From: DYFT01 sp041695085
GTDB lineage: Bacteria; Bacteroidota; Ignavibacteria; UBA10030
Assembly: GCA_041695085.1 (NCBI GenBank)
Contig: JBGFRO010000050.1
Span: 98,271 to 162,270, forward strand
Direction: 5' to 3'
DNA length: 64,000 nucleotides
Positions 1 to 8,393 of the stretch are shown one piece after another. Numbering within the stretch: the first letter of the stretch is position 1; each line of letters starts with the position of its first letter. The translations under genes were made by a program, and so were the position numbers. A model generated the notes under the pieces. That model made no database searches. It worked only from the letters and a program-made list of their open reading frames with translations, and had not been told where the DNA came from.

Positions 1-312
1 ATCGAAATATCCTCCCCACTTCACGGTCACGAGCCGGTCCCGTTCAAGTTGTCGCACGATCTCCTCGTCGCTCCGACCTTCTTGCTGAAGCGACTGGTGT
101 CGCCGTGCAATGAGTTCCCAAACAGAAACATCAAGATCGGAAAAATCTTCGGCGTTAGGGAAAAGAACGTAACGTTTGAACGCGATCTTCCCCGCCGTCC
201 ATGTGAATTCCGAGTTGTACCAATGCTGTAACCTCAGAACGTCATTCCACTCACTTTCAGAGAAGGTGTTCTCCTCCCTCTCTTCGATCCGATATATGAT
301 GCGTCTCCCCAT
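1..312 (-). CDS. hypothetical protein, 3' part cut by window edge
   Basis: An open frame starts with ATG at 312 and runs without a stop to base 1, giving 104 residues. The start lies 10 bp after the ribE stop and is preceded by GTGAGGAAA as a ribosome binding site, so it is probably the next gene of the rib/dxs operon. The protein begins MGRRIIYRIEE and is rich in Glu, Arg, Trp and aromatic residues, with no signal peptide or membrane segment. I do not recognise a family. An acidic-basic helical stretch (EEIVRQLERDR) near residues 85-95 suggests a soluble cytoplasmic protein. That it is real rests on operon spacing and codon-like composition; its function is unknown. Confidence 0.7.
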   Translation of the reverse strand, partial: MGRRIIYRIEEREENTFSESEWNDVLRLQHWYNSEFTWTAGKIAFKRYVLFPNAEDFSDLDVSVWELIARRHQSLQQEGRSDEEIVRQLERDRLVTVKWGGYFD

Positions 313-322
313 GCCAGTTTCC

Positions 323-913
323 TCACCGATACTTCAGGATGCGTTCAACATACTTCCCAAGAACATCAAATTCAATATTCACGCGACTTCCATTTCGCAG
401 ACGGGCGAACGTCGTCATCTCCATCGTGTGAGGGATGATCGAGACGCCGAAGGTGGCCCCTCGAAGCTCGGCAACGGTGAGGCTCACGCCATCCACCGCA
501 ACTGATCCGACAGGAATGAGATAGCGTGCAAACCTCTTCGGTATCTTGAACCACACCATCCAACTGCTCTTCCGGGGTTCGATATGTATCACTTTGCCGA
601 CGCCATCGACATGTCCCAATACGAAATGCCCCCCCAAGCGCTCAGTTGGGAGCAAGGCACGTTCGAGATTGACAACCGATCCCCGGACGAGTTCTCCGAG
701 GTTTGTTTTCTTCAGTGTCTCCTCGACTGCCTGAACAGTAAATGCATGGCTCGTACGGCCAATGACGGTTAAACAGACTCCATTGATCGCTACACTTTCA
801 TTCATGCGAATTCCTCGCGCAAGCTTGGGAGCTGTAACGGTAAAAACAATACTGCTTCCCCTTTGTTGCAGTTTCGAGATTGTACCAATTCCTTCCACCA
901 GGCCGGTGAACAT
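323..913 (-). CDS. ribE: riboflavin synthase alpha chain
   Basis: Riboflavin synthase dismutates two 6,7-dimethyl-8-ribityllumazine molecules to riboflavin in the cytoplasm. The 196-residue protein has the two tandem lumazine-binding barrels of the family. The N-terminal MFTG, then ESVAINGVCLTV and GGHFVLGHVD in barrel one, are mirrored by GSVAVDGVSLTV and IPHT in barrel two. ATG at 913 is chosen because it gives the canonical MFTGLVE start and has AAAGGA eight bases upstream; a GTG one codon earlier is less likely. It follows ribD by 21 bp in the same operon. The lumazine synthase and ribBA genes are not in the window. Length is normal for the family. Confidence 0.96.
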   Translation of the reverse strand: MFTGLVEGIGTISKLQQRGSSIVFTVTAPKLARGIRMNESVAINGVCLTVIGRTSHAFTVQAVEETLKKTNLGELVRGSVVNLERALLPTERLGGHFVLGHVDGVGKVIHIEPRKSSWMVWFKIPKRFARYLIPVGSVAVDGVSLTVAELRGATFGVSIIPHTMEMTTFARLRNGSRVNIEFDVLGKYVERILKYR

Positions 914-934
914 CACTGCAATCCTTTCACATAA

Positions 935-2044
935 TCATAAATGATTCGGTTGAAATCTCCCCTCTAAGAGAAGGTCGGGACCGAGCTGTTGAATGCCGAT
1001 CGTCTTGATCTTCAACGGGCGGTTGATGGGACGGAGAGAAGGAAGGAGAAAAGACTTCAAGCCTCCCCCGAGAATCTTCCCTGCCAGAAACAAGTAGAGC
1101 GCATTCGTCTTGCCTGCACTTAAGAACATGCCGGCCGTGGTTGGTCCTCCTTCAACCAGAACAGAAGAGATGTTGAGACCGCCAATCACCTTCAGAACGT
1201 GAGACACAGATAGGCTCTCATCTTTACCGATACCGTAGACTTCCACCCCTTGTCGCGCCAAGACCGATGCACGCAACGATTGCCGCTTCAACGCGGGCGA
1301 AGAAGTCAGCAACAGAGTACGAGCTTCAGAGACATCAAACACTCGAGCACGCGGATCAGACCGAAGGTGTCCATCAAGAACAATGCGAATGGGAGTTCTC
1401 CCCTTCACGTATCGCACGGTGAGTTGCGGGTTGTCTTTCTGGACCGTTCCTGCTCCAATCAAAATTGCGTCATACTCCCTGCGAAGCCGATGGGCCTCCT
1501 TACGGGAATCGAGCGATGTGATCCATTGCGAGCGGCCTTTGCTATCGGCAACATACCCGTCCAGAGTCTGTGCGACTTTCAGGGCAACGAAGGGTTCCCC
1601 CGTTTTCATATACCACACAAACTTCTCGTTGAACCGAGCAGCTTCATATGAGAGAAGACCAACGTGCACCTCGATCCCCGCACGCCGGAGTGTTCGAATC
1701 CCCTTTCCCCCAACGAGAGGATTGGGATCCTTCATGGCAACATAGACCCGCTTGATCCCTGCTCGAATAATGGCATCGGTGCAGGGAGGCGTCTTCCCGT
1801 AGTGCGAGCACGGTTCGAGATTCACGTAGAGGTCTGCCCCTTGAGCCAGGATTCCGGCGTGTCGAAGTGCTTCGATTTCCGCGTGCGCTCCACCGAACTT
1901 CCGATGAAAGCCCTCCCCCACAATCTTCCCTTGACGCACGATAACGCATCCAACCATCGGATTCGGACTGACAGCGCCAAGTCCCCGTCGCGCAAGCTCA
2001 AAACAACGTCGAAGAAAGTCAGCATCTTGTGCGGACTTATGCAT
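935..2044 (-). CDS. ribD: bifunctional riboflavin deaminase/reductase
   Basis: RibD carries out the second and third steps of riboflavin synthesis: deamination of the diaminopyrimidine, then NADPH-dependent reduction of the ribosyl group. The 369-residue protein has an N-terminal cytidine-deaminase-like domain (residues about 5-145) with the zinc motifs HAE and PCSHYGKTPPC. A C-terminal DHFR-like reductase domain (about 150-365) shows VAQTLDGYVA, IGAGTVQKDNP and a Gly-rich VEGGPTTAG cofactor loop. Its start overlaps the end of the SAM hydrolase gene by 8 bp, indicating cotranscription. No FMN riboswitch is visible upstream, consistent with an internal operon position. Confidence 0.96.
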   Translation of the reverse strand: MHKSAQDADFLRRCFELARRGLGAVSPNPMVGCVIVRQGKIVGEGFHRKFGGAHAEIEALRHAGILAQGADLYVNLEPCSHYGKTPPCTDAIIRAGIKRVYVAMKDPNPLVGGKGIRTLRRAGIEVHVGLLSYEAARFNEKFVWYMKTGEPFVALKVAQTLDGYVADSKGRSQWITSLDSRKEAHRLRREYDAILIGAGTVQKDNPQLTVRYVKGRTPIRIVLDGHLRSDPRARVFDVSEARTLLLTSSPALKRQSLRASVLARQGVEVYGIGKDESLSVSHVLKVIGGLNISSVLVEGGPTTAGMFLSAGKTNALYLFLAGKILGGGLKSFLLPSLRPINRPLKIKTIGIQQLGPDLLLEGRFQPNHL

Positions 2045-2885
2045 GCTTGAGAATCCGAATCTGTGTATCCACCGTCACCTCTAATGCTTCGGCGGCGCTC
2101 GATTTGTTTATCACAACCTCGATCAATCCACTGCTTCCAAGAATGAGGCAGGGCGTTCGATTTGGTGCATCAGCATACGCTGCAATCCATTCTTTCACAA
2201 CCTTTGATCCGATCTCAAGACCTTGAAATCTGTTCGCCTCCCATTCGGCTCTTGTTCCACGCAGATTAGTGATGATGTTACCAAACCTGTCGATATGCAG
2301 GATGCGAGGCTTTTGTGAAAAGTTATCCGGCGTAACAAACGGTCGGGAAGGAACATGAAGACGAATGCTCTCACCGACTCTTGAGAAGGCTAAGCCTATC
2401 GAACGGGCGGCTGCAATTGGCGCGAAGATGTCGCGTCCGTGGAAGGTGTTGGAGATGCTTGATTCGATGAGCCCGAGCGACCGGGCCTTCGTGACGTCGA
2501 CTGACCAGGCTTGATACTCCTGCTCCTCGAATAAGACAAGATCGAGCAGTCCGTTGTCGGGCGCGAGAAAAATGTAGTTGTTCGATTCGACGGCGAGAAG
2601 ACGTCGCCCCGTACCGACACCCGGATCAACGACAGACAGGAATATTGTCTGTGGTGAAAAATATCTGTAGGCAGCCCAGAGGAGATAGGCGGCCTGTAGA
2701 ATGTTTTGTGGTTTGACGGAATGCGTGAGATCGACGATGCGGAGGTTGGGATTGATGGAGAGCAACACGCCCTTCACTGTTCCGACGTAATGATCCTCAT
2801 TGCCGAAGTCAGTGAGCAAGGTGATGAGAGAGGCATGTTGAGCCGTACGGTCTTCACCTTGCAGCGGTGTGCGCGGCAGGCTCAT
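2037..2885 (-). CDS. SAM hydrolase (S-adenosyl-L-methionine hydroxide adenosyltransferase, DUF62)
   Basis: This 282-residue protein belongs to the SAM hydroxide adenosyltransferase/chlorinase-fluorinase-like family, which hydrolyses SAM to adenosine and methionine. It begins close to the family hallmark LLTDFG, followed by HYVGTVKG, a central VDPGVGTGRR and a C-terminal half containing DRFGNIITN. A longer open frame extends upstream to 3152. The ATG at 2885 is preferred because it places the TDFG motif at the N-terminus and overlaps the stop of the upstream oxidoreductase as ATGA. The halogenase-specific extra loop cannot be judged reliably by eye, so hydrolase is the default. Its physiological role is unclear in the family generally. 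Confidence 0.9.
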   Translation of the reverse strand: MSLPRTPLQGEDRTAQHASLITLLTDFGNEDHYVGTVKGVLLSINPNLRIVDLTHSVKPQNILQAAYLLWAAYRYFSPQTIFLSVVDPGVGTGRRLLAVESNNYIFLAPDNGLLDLVLFEEQEYQAWSVDVTKARSLGLIESSISNTFHGRDIFAPIAAARSIGLAFSRVGESIRLHVPSRPFVTPDNFSQKPRILHIDRFGNIITNLRGTRAEWEANRFQGLEIGSKVVKEWIAAYADAPNRTPCLILGSSGLIEVVINKSSAAEALEVTVDTQIRILKHA

Positions 2886-3889
2886 TTGATGATAACACTT
2901 TTCCCCTTCTTTGCGGATTGGTAGATGGCATCCACGATCTTCATGCGGTGGACGGCATCCTCGCCGGTCGAAATGACCGGATGCAAACCGCGCAGCGCTC
3001 CCACCCAGTGGCGCAGTTCGTTGTCGTACGATTTCCAGTAGAGCGTCTGCGGAGTCTCGTGGGAGACAGGCGTCACATTGACGAGATTGCCGTGCAAACG
3101 CTTCAAAATACGGAAGGGATTGAGAGAGCCGCTTCCCTCCGTGCCGTAACAATCGCAGTAGAAGAAATCCTGATTTGACTCGAATGACCAGCTCGATTCA
3201 ATGGTCATGGTCGATCCGTTCTTCATGCGAAGGAAGACAACGGACGAATCTTCCACCCCCCGCGTATTATGTGAGTAGTTTGCCGCCACCACCTCTTTTG
3301 GTTCAGGAAATCCCATCATCCAGAACGCGAGGTCGAACATGACGATCCCGATATCGAGCACCACTCCTCCTCCGGATTTCTCCTTGCGCGTGAGCCATGG
3401 ACTGGTCGTGCTCAACTTCTTCAGCCAACCCGCTTTCGCGTAATAGAGTTTTCCCAACTCGCCGCCTTGAATCATGCTCTTCAAGATCATGGCATCCGGA
3501 CGAAAGCGGTTATTCATCCCGACCATCACTTTCCGGCCATATTTCCTTGCTGTTGTGACGATTTCCACTGCCTCTTTGTGTGTGCGCGCCAGAGGCTTCT
3601 CCACAAGGATATGCTTCTTCGCTTCCAACGCGGCAATGGCAACATCCCGATGCGTGTAAGTCGACGTACAGATATCGACCGCTACGACGTCTTCTTCCAC
3701 CTTGAGTAACTCTTGCAGGTCTGTGTAGTAGCGGGGAATCTCATACTTTTTCGCTACGAACTCCGCTTTGGAGAGATCGTAGTCGCACACCGCATTGATT
3801 TCGACCTCTGGAAGTTTGGAAAGAATCGGAAGGTGGATTGTTTGACCGATCGTGCCGAGACCGACAACTGCAATACGGATTTTTTCCAT
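2882..3889 (-). CDS. Gfo/Idh/MocA family NAD(P)-dependent oxidoreductase
   Basis: The 335-residue protein has the two-domain architecture of the Gfo/Idh/MocA family. The N-terminal Rossmann fold (residues 1-125) has VVGLGTIGQ, the EKPLA catalytic-lysine motif and a downstream MVGMNNRF. The C-terminal alpha/beta domain contains GGGVVLDIGIVMFD. Members oxidise or reduce sugars, inositols or biliverdin-like substrates, and this one cannot be assigned a substrate. The typical family histidine of GGG.L.D.G.H appears here as isoleucine-valine (DIGIVMFD), which may indicate a divergent substrate or altered catalysis. It sits 13 bp after dxs and overlaps the SAM hydrolase start by 4 bp. Confidence 0.92.
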   Translation of the reverse strand: MEKIRIAVVGLGTIGQTIHLPILSKLPEVEINAVCDYDLSKAEFVAKKYEIPRYYTDLQELLKVEEDVVAVDICTSTYTHRDVAIAALEAKKHILVEKPLARTHKEAVEIVTTARKYGRKVMVGMNNRFRPDAMILKSMIQGGELGKLYYAKAGWLKKLSTTSPWLTRKEKSGGGVVLDIGIVMFDLAFWMMGFPEPKEVVAANYSHNTRGVEDSSVVFLRMKNGSTMTIESSWSFESNQDFFYCDCYGTEGSGSLNPFRILKRLHGNLVNVTPVSHETPQTLYWKSYDNELRHWVGALRGLHPVISTGEDAVHRMKIVDAIYQSAKKGKSVIIK

Positions 3890-3902
3890 ACCGGAGAGGA
3901 GA

Positions 3903-5843
3903 TTAAGAGGGGATCAGCTCGTAAGCCCTTTTCCCGTGCCGGGAGGTGAGCAGCTCTTTCGTTAATTCGGCAATGCCTGCTGCATCGAGTTTGGTCAGTT
4001 GATATAACTCAGCGGGAGTTCCATGATCGACAAAGGTATCGGGTAATCCATGCAGCTTGATCGTTACATCGGTGAGTCCCTGCTTCGCAAGCGACTCAAG
4101 AACGGCAGAACCGAAGCCCCCTTGTACAACGTTATCCTCGACCGTCAGAATATGGTCGAAACGGAGCGCAATGCTTCGGATCAGATCATCGTCGATCGGC
4201 TTCACAAAGCGCATGTTCACGACTTCGGCGTGAATCCCTTCTTGCTTGAGAGCTTCCGATGCCTTCAATGCGTGTTGGACGACGTGACCAATGGCAAGAA
4301 TGGCAACGTCCTTTCCAGCCCGCACAACTTCTCCTTTGCCGATTTCAAGCTTCTGAAAGCCCGGTCGCAGCGGAACTCCAACTGCGTTGGCTCTCGGATA
4401 CCGGAGAGCAATGGGCCCCTTCTTATATTCAATTGCTGTATAGAGCATATCCCGAAGCTCTTGCTCGTCTTTCGGGGCCATCACCACCATTCCCTGAATG
4501 CAGCGAAGATAGGAGAGGTCGAGCGCCCCGTGGTGCGTGGGACCGTCTGCCCCGACGATTCCCCCACGGTCGAGGACAAAGACCACGTGCAGATTCTGCA
4601 ATGCACAATCGTGCACCACCTGGTCGAATGCCCGCTGAAGAAATGTAGAATAGATGGCTGCAACGGGGATATATCCCTCCGTCGCCAAGCCGGCTGCGAA
4701 CGTCACCGCGTGCTGTTCGGCAATCCCGACGTCGAAGAACCGTTCCGGCATCGCTTTTTGCAGAATCGTCAGACCGGTCCCATCCGGCATCGCCGCAGTA
4801 ATTCCGACGACTTTCGGATTCTGACGACAAATCTCCACCATCGCCTGTCCAAACAGCGTCGTGTAGGCAGGAGGTTCGTTACCTTTTTTATGAGAGAGTC
4901 CCGTAATCTTATCAAAAGGAGTTACGCCATGCATGCCGGTAATTTCTTTCTCCGCCGGCGGATAACCTTTCCCCTTTTGGGTGATAACATGGATGAGGAT
5001 GGGGCCTTTCAGGTCTTTCACGTGCTGGAAGATCTCAACCAGCTTCACAACGTTGTGACCGTTGAAAGGTCCGAAATATTGGAATCCTAACGCTTCAAAG
5101 AGCATCCCCGGCGTTACAACGGCTTTGACACCCTTCTCGAATTTCTGCGCAACCAGCCTGAGCCGATCTCCAAACGTGTCCAGTTTCCTTGTCAGGTCCC
5201 AGACGTTCGCCTTAAATTTGTTGTAGGTGGGATGAGTCAAGACTTCGCTGAAGTAGTTATGAAGAGACCACAGTGTCGGGGTGACGGATGAGAGAGAAAC
5301 CATCTGGTTGTCATTTAAGACGACAATCAGGTCTTTTTTGAGGAGACCGGCGTTGTTCATCGCTTCATAGGCCATGCCACCGGTCAATGATCCATCTCCC
5401 ACAATGGCCACCACTTTGTACGATTTGCTGTCCAAATCGCGAGCCGTTGCAATACCGAGAGCCGCCGAGATGGCGGTGCTTGCGTGCCCTGCGCCGAAAA
5501 TGTCGTACTCACTCTCGGTACGTTTCAAGAATCCACTCAATCCGTGCAATTGGCGAATCGTGTACATCCGATCGCGGCGCCCGGTGAGAATTTTATGAGG
5601 ATACGCCTGGTGGCCTGTATCCCACACGAGTTTGTCTTCGGGTGTATGAAAAACGTAGTGCAACGCAACCGCCAGCTCAACCGAACCCAAACCGGCGCCG
5701 AAGTGTCCCCCCGTCTGCGAGACGCAATCAATCAGGAAGTCGCGCAGCTCCGTACTGACCATCCGAAGGTCTCGGACTTCAAGCTTTCGCAAGTCGGCAG
5801 GGGAATCGATCTTGTTCAAGAACGTGTAGTGAGATTCGCTCAT
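3903..5843 (-). CDS. dxs: 1-deoxy-D-xylulose-5-phosphate synthase
   Basis: DXS condenses pyruvate with glyceraldehyde-3-phosphate in a thiamine-diphosphate-dependent step that opens the MEP isoprenoid pathway. The 646-residue protein shows the transketolase-like layout: an N-terminal ThDP domain with DTGHQAYPHKILTGR, FGAGHASTAIS and the GDGSLTGGMAYEAMNNAG cofactor motif; a pyrimidine-binding domain with DVGIAEQHAVTFAAGLA and DRGGIVGADGPTHHG; and a C-terminal transketolase domain. Length and motif order are typical. It overlaps xseB by four bases (ATGA), placing isoprenoid precursor synthesis in one operon with exonuclease VII and riboflavin genes. Other MEP genes are not in the window. Confidence 0.97.
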   Translation of the reverse strand: MSESHYTFLNKIDSPADLRKLEVRDLRMVSTELRDFLIDCVSQTGGHFGAGLGSVELAVALHYVFHTPEDKLVWDTGHQAYPHKILTGRRDRMYTIRQLHGLSGFLKRTESEYDIFGAGHASTAISAALGIATARDLDSKSYKVVAIVGDGSLTGGMAYEAMNNAGLLKKDLIVVLNDNQMVSLSSVTPTLWSLHNYFSEVLTHPTYNKFKANVWDLTRKLDTFGDRLRLVAQKFEKGVKAVVTPGMLFEALGFQYFGPFNGHNVVKLVEIFQHVKDLKGPILIHVITQKGKGYPPAEKEITGMHGVTPFDKITGLSHKKGNEPPAYTTLFGQAMVEICRQNPKVVGITAAMPDGTGLTILQKAMPERFFDVGIAEQHAVTFAAGLATEGYIPVAAIYSTFLQRAFDQVVHDCALQNLHVVFVLDRGGIVGADGPTHHGALDLSYLRCIQGMVVMAPKDEQELRDMLYTAIEYKKGPIALRYPRANAVGVPLRPGFQKLEIGKGEVVRAGKDVAILAIGHVVQHALKASEALKQEGIHAEVVNMRFVKPIDDDLIRSIALRFDHILTVEDNVVQGGFGSAVLESLAKQGLTDVTIKLHGLPDTFVDHGTPAELYQLTKLDAAGIAELTKELLTSRHGKRAYELIPS

Positions 5844-6079
5844 TCCTCGTCCAGTTCCGTGAGTTCAAATTGACCGTTGATGTCTTTCGTCAGCTTGCGG
5901 ATTCGCAGCTCGGTTGCTTTCAGTTTTTCAGCACACTCTTTCGAAAGGCGAATGCCCTCTTCGTAGAGCGTCACGGCTTCGTCAAGAGGTACATCACCGT
6001 GCTCCAGCGCCTCGACGATCTCCTCCAGCCGCTTCAAGGAGTTTTCAAACGAATGTTTTGATGCTTTCCTGGATGTCAT
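5840..6079 (-). CDS. xseB: exodeoxyribonuclease VII small subunit
   Basis: The 79-residue protein matches XseB, the small helical subunit of exonuclease VII that binds several copies per XseA and supports single-strand DNA degradation. The family signature is clear: FENSLKRLEEIVEALEHGD followed by PLDEAVTLYEEGIRLSKECAEKL, an amphipathic antiparallel helix pair. It overlaps xseA at its start and dxs at its end, each by four bases (ATGA), so all three are translationally coupled. This order xseA-xseB-(ispA)-dxs is common in bacteria; the usual prenyltransferase gene is missing between xseB and dxs here. Confidence 0.94.
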   Translation of the reverse strand: MTSRKASKHSFENSLKRLEEIVEALEHGDVPLDEAVTLYEEGIRLSKECAEKLKATELRIRKLTKDINGQFELTELDEE

Positions 6080-7281
6080 TTCTGAACGGTGGTTGGGACA
6101 TTGCCATCGTGAAATTGGATCGTCGCACGATCACCTTCTTGAAGCTTCTGTGCGCTTGAGATGATCTTCCCCTCCTTGCGCACCATCGAGTACCCGCGTT
6201 TCAGCACGTTGGTCGGGTGTAACGCCTCCAGCCGATCTCGTACCGCCTGGTGGCGTTGCCTCTCCAACCGAAGGCGATGGGAAAAAGAGGTGCCGAGTGT
6301 CCGGTCAAGATCGTCCACGCGTTGACCATACTGACGGACCATATCGAGCGGGCGATTAAAGCTGTAGCTGCTCAGGATCGTTTGAATCATTTCGCGACCT
6401 TTCTGCACCCGGTCTTCGAGATGAGCGCGCATAGTATAGCAAATGTTCCGTAGAACATCAAGAATTTCGGCCCGGTCTCGCACCACCAATTCGGCCGCAG
6501 CCGAGGGCGTTGGCGCGCGCAGATCGGCAACAAAATCGGCAATGCTGAAATCAATTTCGTGTCCCACGGCGCTCACCGTGGGGATACGAGAAGCGTAGAT
6601 TGCACGAGCCACCTTTTCTTCGTTGAAGGCCCACAGGTCCTCCAACGAACCCCCACCACGACCGATGATAAGAACATCCACTTCACCGTAGCGATTCATG
6701 TCCTCAATCGCCTCAGCGATATCATCGGCTGCACCAACTCCTTGCACTCGTACCGGGCGCAGCACAATTTCAACTGCAGGGAATCGACGCGCGAACACGC
6801 TTCTCATGTCCTGCAGCACTGCGCCTGTTTCCGACGTGATGATACCGATACGGTCTGGATATTCCGGCAATGGTTTCTTGTGCGCCTCGTCGAACAGTCC
6901 CTCTGCAGCAAGCTTTTGTTTGAGTCGCTCAAATGCCAATTGCAGTTCTCCGATACCGAGGGGCTGCAACTGATCGACGTCAATCTGATAATGACCTCGC
7001 GGCGGATAGACGGTGATGCTACCGCGTGCGATCACCTTCATCCCGTCTTGAGGTTGAAACACGAGGAGAACCGCCCGACTCCTCCACAGTACTGCTGAGA
7101 TCTGAGCACCTTCGTCCTTCAGCGTGAAGTACAAATGACCCGAGGTGTGCTGCCGAACGTTGGAGATTTCTCCCTGCAGATAGACGCGCGGATACGCTTG
7201 TTCAAGCGATTGCTTGATACGTCGCGTTAATTCCGACACCGTTAACACATTCTTCTCAGTTTCAGAAACAGGAAAAAGCAT
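6076..7281 (-). CDS. xseA: exodeoxyribonuclease VII large subunit
   Basis: XseA is the catalytic subunit of exonuclease VII. The 401-residue protein begins with an OB-fold nucleic-acid-binding domain (about residues 8-105: VYLQGEISN, GHLYFTLKD). A catalytic domain follows with the family motifs GIITSETGAVLQDM, IIGRGGGSLEDLWAFN, VARAIYASRIPTVSAVGHEID and DFVADLRAPTPSAAAE. A helical region and a short C-terminal tail (RGYSMVRKEG) complete the normal layout. It is the first gene of the minus-strand operon. The 248 bp upstream, shared with bshB1, contains a TATATT on the minus strand (7442-7447) but no convincing -35 box for it. Confidence 0.96.
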   Translation of the reverse strand: MLFPVSETEKNVLTVSELTRRIKQSLEQAYPRVYLQGEISNVRQHTSGHLYFTLKDEGAQISAVLWRSRAVLLVFQPQDGMKVIARGSITVYPPRGHYQIDVDQLQPLGIGELQLAFERLKQKLAAEGLFDEAHKKPLPEYPDRIGIITSETGAVLQDMRSVFARRFPAVEIVLRPVRVQGVGAADDIAEAIEDMNRYGEVDVLIIGRGGGSLEDLWAFNEEKVARAIYASRIPTVSAVGHEIDFSIADFVADLRAPTPSAAAELVVRDRAEILDVLRNICYTMRAHLEDRVQKGREMIQTILSSYSFNRPLDMVRQYGQRVDDLDRTLGTSFSHRLRLERQRHQAVRDRLEALHPTNVLKRGYSMVRKEGKIISSAQKLQEGDRATIQFHDGNVPTTVQK

Positions 7282-7475
7282 AGGGGAGAAGAGATTTCAA
7301 TTTCGATAATCCGAGCCGTTCTTTCATCCAATTCAGTAGATCGTGTCGAAGCTCCCCCCCATCCAACTTTTGAACTTCTTTCCCTCCCTTAACTACACCC
7401 GGCAGACGGAGAGCGACCTGACTATTTTCTCTGCGGGGGATAATATAGCGAAACTGCTTCAAAAAAATATCCACA

Positions 7476-7504
7476 TTGTCTTTCAACCCACACTTGGCTA
7501 TATT
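7476..7504 (+). promoter_or_regulatory. predicted sigma70-type promoter of bshB1
   Basis: TTGTCT (7476-7481) and TATATT (7499-7504) are separated by exactly 17 bp. The -10 box ends 25 bp before the bshB1 ATG, leaving room for a roughly 19-base leader that contains AAGGAG. The same 17 bp geometry recurs in front of several other genes in this window. Confidence 0.65.
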
Positions 7505-7529
7505 CTCAGCCACCTTCTCAAGGAGTATT

Positions 7530-8258
7530 ATGAATATTGACGTGCTCGCTATCGGCGCGCATCCGGACGATATCGAATTGTCCTGCGGAGGTATCGTCGC
7601 AAAACTGGTTCGGCAAGGCTACAAGGTAGCTATGGCAGATTTGACACGAGGCGAGTTGGGGACACGCGGGACGAAAGAAATTCGAGAGCGCGAAGCCGCA
7701 GAAGCGATGAAAGTCCTCGGCGTTTCCGAACGGCGAAATCTTCATATCCCCGATGGAAACATCGAGAAATCGCACGCCAATCTCCTGAAGGTCATCACGC
7801 TCATACGAGAAGTGCGACCCAACGTCCTGTTGATTCCACATTCGACCGAACGCCATCCCGACCATGTGCACACACACATTCTGTGCAAAGAGGCATGGTT
7901 CTACAGCGGTTTAGAGAAGATCAAGACAGCGCTTAATGGAAAGGCTCAGACTCCTTACCGTCCACACCACTATTTTGAATTCATGCAGTGGTATGAGTTT
8001 TCCCCCTCATTTATCGTTGACATCACTGACACGTGGACCATCAAACAGGCGGCCATCAAAGCGCACGCGTCTCAGTTTCACAATCCCTCGAGCAAAGAAC
8101 CCGAGACAAAGTTGAGCCAGCCAGAATTTCTGGAAATGGTCGAAGTTCGCGCCCGTTACTACGGAGAAAGGATCGGCGTGAGATACGGAGAGCCGCTCTA
8201 CTCCTGGGCACCGATCGGAGTACACGACCCTCTCCAGCTTGTCCTCTTTAAAGGATAG
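7530..8258 (+). CDS. bshB1: bacillithiol biosynthesis deacetylase BshB1
   Basis: BshB1 removes the acetyl group from N-acetylglucosaminyl malate in bacillithiol synthesis. The 242-residue protein is a LmbE/PIG-L family zinc deacetylase. AIGAHPDDIE at the N-terminus supplies the zinc-binding His-Asp and the catalytic Asp, and ERHPDHVHTH supplies the third zinc ligand. The C-terminal part (HHYFEFMQWYEFSPSFIVDIT, shortened here) and the SQFHNP element are typical of the BshB1 subgroup. ATG at 7530 is preferred over an upstream in-frame start because AAGGAG lies at ideal distance. bshA and bshC are not in the window. It stands alone between divergent xseA and the copper island. Confidence 0.92.
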   Translation: MNIDVLAIGAHPDDIELSCGGIVAKLVRQGYKVAMADLTRGELGTRGTKEIREREAAEAMKVLGVSERRNLHIPDGNIEKSHANLLKVITLIREVRPNVLLIPHSTERHPDHVHTHILCKEAWFYSGLEKIKTALNGKAQTPYRPHHYFEFMQWYEFSPSFIVDITDTWTIKQAAIKAHASQFHNPSSKEPETKLSQPEFLEMVEVRARYYGERIGVRYGEPLYSWAPIGVHDPLQLVLFKG

Positions 8259-8324
8259 CCAGTGTCATCCTTGCGAAAGAAATCACGGGAATTTTCCTAC
8301 TCCTGGCAATGTTCAACAAACTGG

Positions 8325-8353
8325 TTGCGATTCTCGCAGTTTTGACTTAGATT
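8325..8353 (+). promoter_or_regulatory. candidate promoter of the copper efflux island
   Basis: TTGCGA (8325-8330), 17 bp, then TAGATT (8348-8353) lie 40 bp before the first gene of the island. The -10 deviates from the TATATT seen elsewhere. A GCACGTGC palindrome lies immediately downstream (about 8372-8379) and could be an operator. No copper-responsive regulator gene is in the window. Confidence 0.35.
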
Positions 8354-8393
8354 TGCCGTGGCACATTGTATGCACGTGCGATGAGATGTCATC

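Noticed and set aside
2045..2100. FMN riboswitch upstream of ribD
   Set aside because: ribD overlaps the previous gene and no conserved RFN sequence blocks are visible.
4050..5090. 346-residue plus-strand ORF opposite dxs
   Set aside because: It is antisense to a canonical dxs gene; composition and lack of motifs identify a shadow frame.
7262..7513. 83-residue minus-strand ORF upstream of xseA
   Set aside because: It overlaps the bshB1 promoter and the xseA start, has no recognisable domain and no good ribosome binding site.
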